NCBI GenBank assembly: GCA_017546785.1
Contig: JAFYRW010000027.1
Location: forward strand, 1 to 52,447
DNA length: 52,447 nt
Reading direction: 5' to 3'
Source: Bacteroidaceae bacterium
GTDB taxonomy: Bacteria; Bacteroidota; Bacteroidia; Bacteroidales; Bacteroidaceae
Below are positions 46,407-52,447 of this stretch, piece by piece. Under the pieces are notes generated by a model that was not told the origin of the DNA, did not search any database, and saw nothing but the letters and a program-made list of their open reading frames with translations. Within the stretch, counting starts at the first letter, position 1. Every line of letters starts with the position of its first letter. A program made the translations under genes and the position numbers.

Positions 46407-47705
46407 TTAGGGGAAAGTAAATCCGTATGTTCCTGCCGGTGCAGAATTATAGGCGTTTCTGAATAATGTCTGGTATTCTCTTATTTTGGTGATACCGCCA
46501 ACGCTGTTGTCCCACGCAATAACCTGTGCCGAGTTGTTGTACTTTATGGGGAACATCTCGAGCAGGATAAATGGATTGCCGGCCTCCTCTTGTTTTTCTA
46601 TGAAGGTCTTAATCATAAAGCGGTATTTCTCGTCGCTGTATTCTCCATAGAATGTATTTATATATTTGCCTCCATCGGGGCTTTCGGGGCTCCAGAATAG
46701 GGGGCGTACAAGCTCGTAGTCAATGTCGGAATACATTGGAATATATGCCTCTTTGTAGTAGTCGGGCCAACCGAGTCCCCACTCGATGAATAGGCGGTTG
46801 TATGTCTCCATCATAATCTTTACAGCCTCTTTGTTAAGCTCTACCATAGAATTCTGGTCGCCAAGAATCTCATTCTCGTTGGCTGTTGTAATGCTGAGCA
46901 TCTTTGTTACGTGAGCAAATACCGAGTCGCTGTACACGCCAAGGTATTTATCGTGAGCCTCGCTCCAATATTGTGGCTTGTCGTATACACAGTCGGTGCG
47001 GAACGGGAAGTCAATAATCTCCTCGCCACCATTGCCCTCGCGCATAATTCTGACTGATGTTGTGTTGCACTCGGCAAGAATGCTCCAGTTGTCCGATTCT
47101 GCGAGAATATCGCTTATGTAGTTATCGCTGTTGAATAGCTTTACCAAGAAACGGTGCTTCTGGGGGCTCCACTCACCAAGATAGTTCATAAAGAGAGAGG
47201 TAGGATCCCACTCAGCAGGCTTCTCGTACTTTTCGCTTACGTTTATGTAATATTCACCAAGGCCCTCTACGCCTCCGCTTATTGTGCCGGGCTCCTCGCT
47301 GTCAATATAAAGGCAGGCTTTATACTCCTTGTTCTGCTCCTCGGGGCGCCACACAAGAAGAGGAACGCTCTTTTCGTACTCCTCGGGGCCGAATGTTACC
47401 TCGGGAATATCTATCTGCGGAAGATCGTGTCCATCGACAGGCTTTATCTTTAGCGCAACCTTGCGTGTATCTTTTGTGAGATATCCCAATATCTTTAGCT
47501 TTACGTTAATATAGACGCTGTCGGGGTCATCCATAATAAAGTACGCAAAATTGATATTGTTGGTAAGGTCAGAAGCTGTCTCATAATCGAAATATACGCT
47601 GTTGGCGCTACCGTCAAAGAAATCTGGCTTCTGCTCATCGCAGGCAGTAAACAATGTTACCGCTCCAAAAAGCAATGCTATATAGTATTTAAAATCTCTT
47701 TTCAT
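46407..47705 (-). CDS. DUF4843 lipoprotein
   Basis: The 432-residue lipoprotein has lipobox LFTAC with the cysteine at residue 22. The mature start DEQKPDFFDGSANSVYFDY is the usual opening of DUF4843 proteins. A beta-rich N-terminal half (SVYINVKLKILGYLTKDTRK, then YKACLYIDSEEPG) is followed by a mixed C-terminal half with many aromatic residues. DUF4843 proteins are found right after SusD in many Bacteroidota operons and are thought to be surface accessory or binding proteins; no activity is known. Spacing to susD is 23 bp. Confidence 0.85.
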   Translation of the reverse strand: MKRDFKYYIALLFGAVTLFTACDEQKPDFFDGSANSVYFDYETASDLTNNINFAYFIMDDPDSVYINVKLKILGYLTKDTRKVALKIKPVDGHDLPQIDIPEVTFGPEEYEKSVPLLVWRPEEQNKEYKACLYIDSEEPGTISGGVEGLGEYYINVSEKYEKPAEWDPTSLFMNYLGEWSPQKHRFLVKLFNSDNYISDILAESDNWSILAECNTTSVRIMREGNGGEEIIDFPFRTDCVYDKPQYWSEAHDKYLGVYSDSVFAHVTKMLSITTANENEILGDQNSMVELNKEAVKIMMETYNRLFIEWGLGWPDYYKEAYIPMYSDIDYELVRPLFWSPESPDGGKYINTFYGEYSDEKYRFMIKTFIEKQEEAGNPFILLEMFPIKYNNSAQVIAWDNSVGGITKIREYQTLFRNAYNSAPAGTYGFTFP

Positions 47706-47728
47706 ATTGTTCCTTAGGGATTATAGAA

Positions 47729-49174
47729 TTATTTATTCTCATTATCGTCGTTCTCTTCTACCCAACCATACTCTTTCTCGCCATCGGGTAGGGGGAATAC
47801 AAACTGCTCTTCTTGCAACGATATATTCTCGTTGTAGGGGAGAGCTCCTGTAATTCCGTGGCTCTTAAGGAAATAGAAATATTGTCCTTCGGCATAGAAT
47901 TCCTTTCTATATTCATTGCTCAGAGCATTTCTTTTCTGCTCGGGGGTGTTACAAACGACATTGGCTGTCGATGATATACCGCGTTTATTGCGTACGGTAT
48001 TTATATAATATGCAGCCTCTTCACCCTCGGATGCCTCGGCCATAATGTAATACATTTCGGGCAGTCTTATCAGGGGGATAATCTCGTTGTCGTTCTTTAT
48101 ATACTTTCTTGTTACGAATTTCTGGCCATCGTCACTCTTCAGGAAGGCTGTGCTCTTTGCGCGCATATCCTGACTCTCGCTGCCCGATGTCTCAAACAAA
48201 AGATTCTTAGTCTCTAGAGTGATATAATATTTCTGGGTTATTTTCTCGCCATTGTCGAAATAATCCGAGAAGAAGTCGAGCATCTGATAGATATTCACTC
48301 CGCTTATTGTCTCGCTGAAGAGTACGGGGTCCTCGTCGTTGCCTGTCTGTAGACGTAGTCCGCAACTGTCTATCACAGCCTTTGCGTGGAATTTTGCAAG
48401 CTCGCTCTTTCCGGCATAGTTGTATACACGAGCCATAAGCGCATTCACTGCGTGATAGTTCATACGGAAGCGTCTTTTGCTTTCGTCGCCAATAGCAGCC
48501 AATTGTATCTTCTTCTCGTAAGAGAGACACTCTTTAGCGCTGTCAAGGTCGGCAATGATATTCTCTACAATCTTGTTGGCTGGCAATAGGGGCTGTTTCG
48601 ACTCATCGGTAACAGTGCGGTAGGGCATACACTTTGTTGTGTGTACGTCGGGATTGCCTGCATAGTTCATAGGACCCCATCCGCGCAAAAGATCAAAGTG
48701 CAGATAGGCGCGTAGGGCAAGAGCCTCGCCACGCAGCATATTGCGTGTGTTGTCGTCGAGAATCACCATATCACCCTTCTTGTCCAACCATTTTAGAAGG
48801 TTGTTGGCATTGGCTATTATATTATATGAGTTTAGCCACATTGTCTGCAACTTTCCTTTGGTGTTGTATCCGCTGCTGCTCTGTATGTAGTTGTATAGTC
48901 CTTCGCGTGTCGTAGCACCGTCGGGAATAAGGTCGTACATCTGAACAAGCTGGTCCAAAAGTCCAAACGACATATTTGAGCCATATACACCCTCGTCGGT
49001 CATAAGAACGTATATTCCTGCCAATGAGCTGACAAAGCCATTCTCGGTCTCGTATAGGTCGTCGGCCTTAACATCGGTCTTTGGACTTATATCGAACCAA
49101 TCAGCACAGGAGGTCAAGGCAAATGCCCCTGCCAATATAGTTGTAATTATATATAGTCTGTTTTTCATATTCAT
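47729..49174 (-). CDS. SusD/RagB-family outer-membrane lipoprotein
   Basis: The 481-residue lid protein closes over the SusC transporter and binds substrate. Lipobox ALTSC puts the lipid on Cys23. The mature start ADWFDISPKTDVKADDLYETENG is classic for the family. The helical TPR-like scaffold includes LALRAYLHFDLLRGWGP, and the C-terminal RLPEMYYIMAEASEGEEAAYYINTVRNKRG is a strong SusD hallmark. A second ATG six bases downstream (49168) has better Shine-Dalgarno spacing and would change only two residues. It follows susC by 22 bp. Confidence 0.95.
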   Translation of the reverse strand: MNMKNRLYIITTILAGAFALTSCADWFDISPKTDVKADDLYETENGFVSSLAGIYVLMTDEGVYGSNMSFGLLDQLVQMYDLIPDGATTREGLYNYIQSSSGYNTKGKLQTMWLNSYNIIANANNLLKWLDKKGDMVILDDNTRNMLRGEALALRAYLHFDLLRGWGPMNYAGNPDVHTTKCMPYRTVTDESKQPLLPANKIVENIIADLDSAKECLSYEKKIQLAAIGDESKRRFRMNYHAVNALMARVYNYAGKSELAKFHAKAVIDSCGLRLQTGNDEDPVLFSETISGVNIYQMLDFFSDYFDNGEKITQKYYITLETKNLLFETSGSESQDMRAKSTAFLKSDDGQKFVTRKYIKNDNEIIPLIRLPEMYYIMAEASEGEEAAYYINTVRNKRGISSTANVVCNTPEQKRNALSNEYRKEFYAEGQYFYFLKSHGITGALPYNENISLQEEQFVFPLPDGEKEYGWVEENDDNENK

Positions 49175-49196
49175 CCTTTTGTATATTGTTCAGTAA

Positions 49197-52100
49197 TTAT
49201 TTAAATATTATCGACATTGACAATGTGTAAGAGCGTGCGAATGGATAATCCAATCCTCTCTCCATACGGATAGGAGAGAAACGCAGAATGTCGTTTGTTG
49301 TAAAGTTCATAGCAACAACGTCAATGTTTGCTTTGTTGAGGAAGCGGTATTTGTCGCTTCTCAATCGGTAACCGACATTTATTGTCGCCCATCTAATTTC
49401 GTCGTCGTCCATAATGAAACGTGTGCTGGCTGGAGTATTTGCTCCGTATGTGCTATATTTTACATAGCGTACAACGTCTCCGGGCTTTTCCCAGCGGCCA
49501 ATGCCTGCTCTACGGTCGAGGTTATAGGCAATGTTGCTGTTCTCTATTTTCTCGACAAGAGTTGAGTTGTATACTATTCCACCATATTTGTAGGTGAATC
49601 CCAATGCACACGAAAGATCTTTCCACGAGATTGATGATGACATTGTTCCGCTGACAATAGGATTGGTGTCTCCTACGGGAACTTTGTCTGTTGCGCTCCA
49701 GTTGAAAGTCTTTTCGCCGTTACGTTTAAGATAAACCTCTCTACCTGTTACAGGGTCGATTCCCAACGAACGTACTACATAGAGTGTTGTTGTAGAGTAT
49801 CCCTGCTGGTATATAGGTAGGGGAGCTGATGCTGAATTCAACTGTGCCTCGTTAATCTTTTTAAGGTAGTCCGACACTTTGCGTATTCTGTTCTTGTTGT
49901 GGTTGGCATTGGCACTGATTGTCCAATAGAACTGCTTTCTGATATTCTGTATGGCAATTACATTGATTGTCGCATCGATTCCATGATTCTGCAGCTCTCC
50001 GGCATTCATTGTCATTGAATTGAATCCGGTAGAGGGGGCAAGGTCGTAGTTGGTAAGTAGCTCCTTTGTAATATTATTATAGTAATTGAATGTCAAATTG
50101 ATGCGGTTTCTCCAGAATCCAAGATCGAGCGATACGCTGGTGTTGTGTGTCTGTGCCCAGCCAAGATCGGGATTATTTAATCCCGACAATATTGCTCCGA
50201 GTACTCCGAATGAGTTGTAAGGCTTCATTGTTTGTGAGTATGTGTAGAACTCAATAGCCTCGTAGGGGCTGAAATTCTGCTCACCGGTAATACCGTAGCT
50301 TGCACGAAGCACTAGGTTCGACATATAGCCCTGCAACCACTTCTCGTTGTGCGCATTCCAACGTCCACCAACCGACCAGAAGGGTACAAGGCTGTGGTCG
50401 GAGTAGCGCGATGAGGCCTCTCCGCTGATGTTCATATCAACAGAGTAACGGTTGTCGTAGCTGTATGATAGCTGTCCCACAAGACCCATAGAGCGCGATT
50501 TTGCCTCTGTTCCGCTGGGCGATGTATTCATCTTGTTACCAAAGATAAAGTCGTCCATATGCTTGTCGGGGTATCCTGTAGCCGAAAGGTTTACATAATC
50601 GTTAGCATCCTCGTTGATTGTCCAGTTACCGAATGCACTAAGCAAATGCTTGTTTATAACTAGGTTATAGTTTATACCAATATTGCTCGACCAAGAGGAC
50701 ATCTCACCGGTGCTTCTCTGATAGCTACCTTTGCGTGTAAGGTCGGTCTCTGTCGCAAAGCTTGTATGGTCTGCAGGGAGGAAACGGTCGGTTCCCGCCA
50801 TTCCTCTTGTGTATGACAATTGTCCTGTTAGGCGAAGGTTCTTTAGTATGGCATACTCAAGGTTCACGTTCGATGTAATGGAGAGGCTATTGGTGCCGTC
50901 CTTTATACCTACTGTAGCATCGTACAATGGGTTGGTGATAGTATTACCGTTCTTGTTGTCGAGTATCTGCTCATATTTTCCATTCTCTCCGGTGGGAATG
51001 TAGTAGGGGTTAATTCTTGTATATGCTCCGAAAGAACCGTAAGGCGAGTTTTTACCGTTAGACTCCGATAGGTTAATGTTTGCTCGCATTGTGAAATTGT
51101 TCTTCAGATAGGTCATACTAAAGTTTACACCTTTTGTATTGCTCTCTGAACCTTTCATTACACCGGGCTGGAATCCTGCGTTAAGGTCCAAGCTATAGCG
51201 GAATACTTCTGTACCTCCGGCTACGCTCAATGAGTGGCGATGCTGAACGGCTGTGCGCAAAGGCTGCGACAGCCAATAGGTGTTCACTCCTCCAAGAACA
51301 TTGCGCAGATAGCGGTTGTACTCGTTCATATCTCTAGCGCTGGTGGGGTCGTATATTCCTGCTTTCCACTCAGTCTCGAGCTTCTCCTTTGCTGTCATCA
51401 TATTGTAGTCGGTGAGGTCGGGAGTCTGTACGGTCATTGTACCGTTGTACGACACTGACAATGCACCGTCGGGAGCAACCTTTGTCTCGACAACAACAAC
51501 GCCGTTCGATGCTCTTGAACCATATACCGAGGTAGCTGCAGCATCCTTTAGAATGGTGATATTCTCTACACGCTCGGGGTCAAGGTCAAGAATGCGGCTC
51601 ATAGGAACGATAAAGCCGTCTAGGACAAAGAGCGGAGTATTGGGACGGCTCGATACGTTGTCGAGCATAAGGTCCATACTGTTCATACTCGATGATGTGC
51701 CCAACGACTGGTCGCCACGAATCTGGAATTCAGGCTCGGCGTTAGGGTCGGAACCGCGTGAATTGTTCTCTACAATTTTGAAGCTGGGGTCGAAGAACTG
51801 CAATCCCTTGAGAATGTTGGTGGGGTTCATCTTAAGCAGTTCAGCACCCTTCACACTCACATAATTTCCTGTATAGCTGTTTGCCTGACGTTTGCTCATA
51901 CCGGTAACGACCACCTCGTCGATGCTCGATGAACTTGGCTTAAGCTTTATGGTCATATTGCTTTCGGGCTTTGTCATCTGTTTCGACAAAGGCTCGTAGC
52001 CCATATATGTAATACGAATAGACTCCTTTAGTCTTATTCTAAGGCTGAACTTACCGTCAATGTCGGTAACGCTGCCTCGTGTGCCCTTTTCAATGCCGTC

Positions 52101-52447
52101 GGTAATCATAACCATTGCTCCGATAAGTGGTTCGCCTGTCTCGGAATCGATGATTGTACCGTTAATGTTAAACTCGTCGCGGCTGTCGTCCTTCTTCTCC
52201 AAAGGCTCGACGATGATTACTCTGTTATCCTCGAAGCGAATCTTAACATCCTGATTGCCAATAAGGTCACCAATTACTTTGTCAATCTCCTTATTGCGTA
52301 CGTTTATGCTTGTTGGCTGATTGATATTGACCAATGTAGCGCCATCTATCTTCAGTTGGGCATTTGCTTTTTCTGCAGCCATTTCCAATATTGTTCCTAA
52401 AGGACGGTTGCTTACACGCAAAGTAATTTTCTCATTCTTCCAATGAG
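49197..52447 (-). CDS. SusC/RagA-family TonB-dependent transporter (5' end outside the window)
   Basis: At least 1080 residues are present. The frame runs on to the right edge, so the start and signal peptide are missing. First comes an STN (secretin/TonB short N-terminal) domain (KITLRVSNRPLGTILEMAA onward). A carboxypeptidase-like beta domain follows (INGTIIDSETGEPLIGAMV), then the TonB plug with the SusC hallmark VENITILKDAAATSVYGSRA, then the 22-strand barrel ending in SIIFK. It imports oligosaccharides or peptides with SusD. The STN domain is typical of transporters that signal to a FecR-type anti-sigma factor, whose gene would lie to the right of the window. Confidence 0.95.
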   Translation of the reverse strand, partial: HWKNEKITLRVSNRPLGTILEMAAEKANAQLKIDGATLVNINQPTSINVRNKEIDKVIGDLIGNQDVKIRFEDNRVIIVEPLEKKDDSRDEFNINGTIIDSETGEPLIGAMVMITDGIEKGTRGSVTDIDGKFSLRIRLKESIRITYMGYEPLSKQMTKPESNMTIKLKPSSSSIDEVVVTGMSKRQANSYTGNYVSVKGAELLKMNPTNILKGLQFFDPSFKIVENNSRGSDPNAEPEFQIRGDQSLGTSSSMNSMDLMLDNVSSRPNTPLFVLDGFIVPMSRILDLDPERVENITILKDAAATSVYGSRASNGVVVVETKVAPDGALSVSYNGTMTVQTPDLTDYNMMTAKEKLETEWKAGIYDPTSARDMNEYNRYLRNVLGGVNTYWLSQPLRTAVQHRHSLSVAGGTEVFRYSLDLNAGFQPGVMKGSESNTKGVNFSMTYLKNNFTMRANINLSESNGKNSPYGSFGAYTRINPYYIPTGENGKYEQILDNKNGNTITNPLYDATVGIKDGTNSLSITSNVNLEYAILKNLRLTGQLSYTRGMAGTDRFLPADHTSFATETDLTRKGSYQRSTGEMSSWSSNIGINYNLVINKHLLSAFGNWTINEDANDYVNLSATGYPDKHMDDFIFGNKMNTSPSGTEAKSRSMGLVGQLSYSYDNRYSVDMNISGEASSRYSDHSLVPFWSVGGRWNAHNEKWLQGYMSNLVLRASYGITGEQNFSPYEAIEFYTYSQTMKPYNSFGVLGAILSGLNNPDLGWAQTHNTSVSLDLGFWRNRINLTFNYYNNITKELLTNYDLAPSTGFNSMTMNAGELQNHGIDATINVIAIQNIRKQFYWTISANANHNKNRIRKVSDYLKKINEAQLNSASAPLPIYQQGYSTTTLYVVRSLGIDPVTGREVYLKRNGEKTFNWSATDKVPVGDTNPIVSGTMSSSISWKDLSCALGFTYKYGGIVYNSTLVEKIENSNIAYNLDRRAGIGRWEKPGDVVRYVKYSTYGANTPASTRFIMDDDEIRWATINVGYRLRSDKYRFLNKANIDVVAMNFTTNDILRFSPIRMERGLDYPFARSYTLSMSIIFK

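Overview
The window is a chromosomal segment of a member of the Bacteroidales (phylum Bacteroidota). The evidence is promoters of the TTTG / TAnnTTTG type, a tRNA gene without an encoded CCA end, a SusC/SusD pair, a three-subunit fumarate reductase, DUF4843, PKD-like and TlpA/DUF4369 proteins, and a PorZ-like protein that points to a type IX secretion system. The genus cannot be fixed from the sequence alone. I saw no insertion sequence, prophage or CRISPR array.

Layout, left to right. (1) 103-3570, minus strand: fumarate reductase operon frdC-frdA-frdB, closed by a strong hairpin at the left edge. (2) 3937-9991, plus strand: mnmG, apt, uvrC, dtd, a MazG-like pyrophosphohydrolase and deoC. 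A parS-type ParB site (5810-5825) lies between mnmG and apt. (3) 10046-13969: a polyprenyl diphosphate synthase (minus) divergent from polA (plus). (4) 14045-15678: an apparently self-regulated ECF sigma operon of three genes, two of them unrecognised membrane proteins. (5) 15785-20414: ychF and lgt (plus) converging on mutS (minus). (6) 20647-27360, plus: leuS, yitT-like, rdgB, porZ. (7) 27361-27951: an AT-rich gap of about 590 bp between converging gene blocks. It carries several DnaA-box-like 9-mers and a separate inverted repeat. (8) 27952-32389, minus: an LptF/LptG-type permease, ribBA and an aspartate aminotransferase. (9) 32540-37631: a START-like protein, a CAT-anticodon tRNA, and a 1404-residue secreted M60 (enhancin-type) metallopeptidase with ricin-like modules and a sorting-signal-like tail. 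(10) 37811-41188: a 33-residue membrane ORF, a VanZ-like protein, a CYTH protein, prfB and an M20 deacylase. (11) 41240 to the right edge, minus: one long operon of SusC (5' end cut off by the window), SusD, DUF4843 lipoprotein, PKD-like lipoprotein and three different TlpA-like thioredoxin-fold proteins.

Most of the window is housekeeping: anaerobic respiration to succinate, tRNA modification and charging, DNA repair and replication, nucleotide-pool cleaning, and envelope building. The accessory part is the right-hand third, where an outer-membrane uptake operon and a secreted mucin-protease-like enzyme suggest use of host glycoproteins or peptides. The points most worth a second look are the parS site, the DnaA-box-like gap, the ECF operon with its promoter, the SusCD-TlpA operon and the M60 protein. 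Whether any of these is undescribed cannot be decided without database searches.
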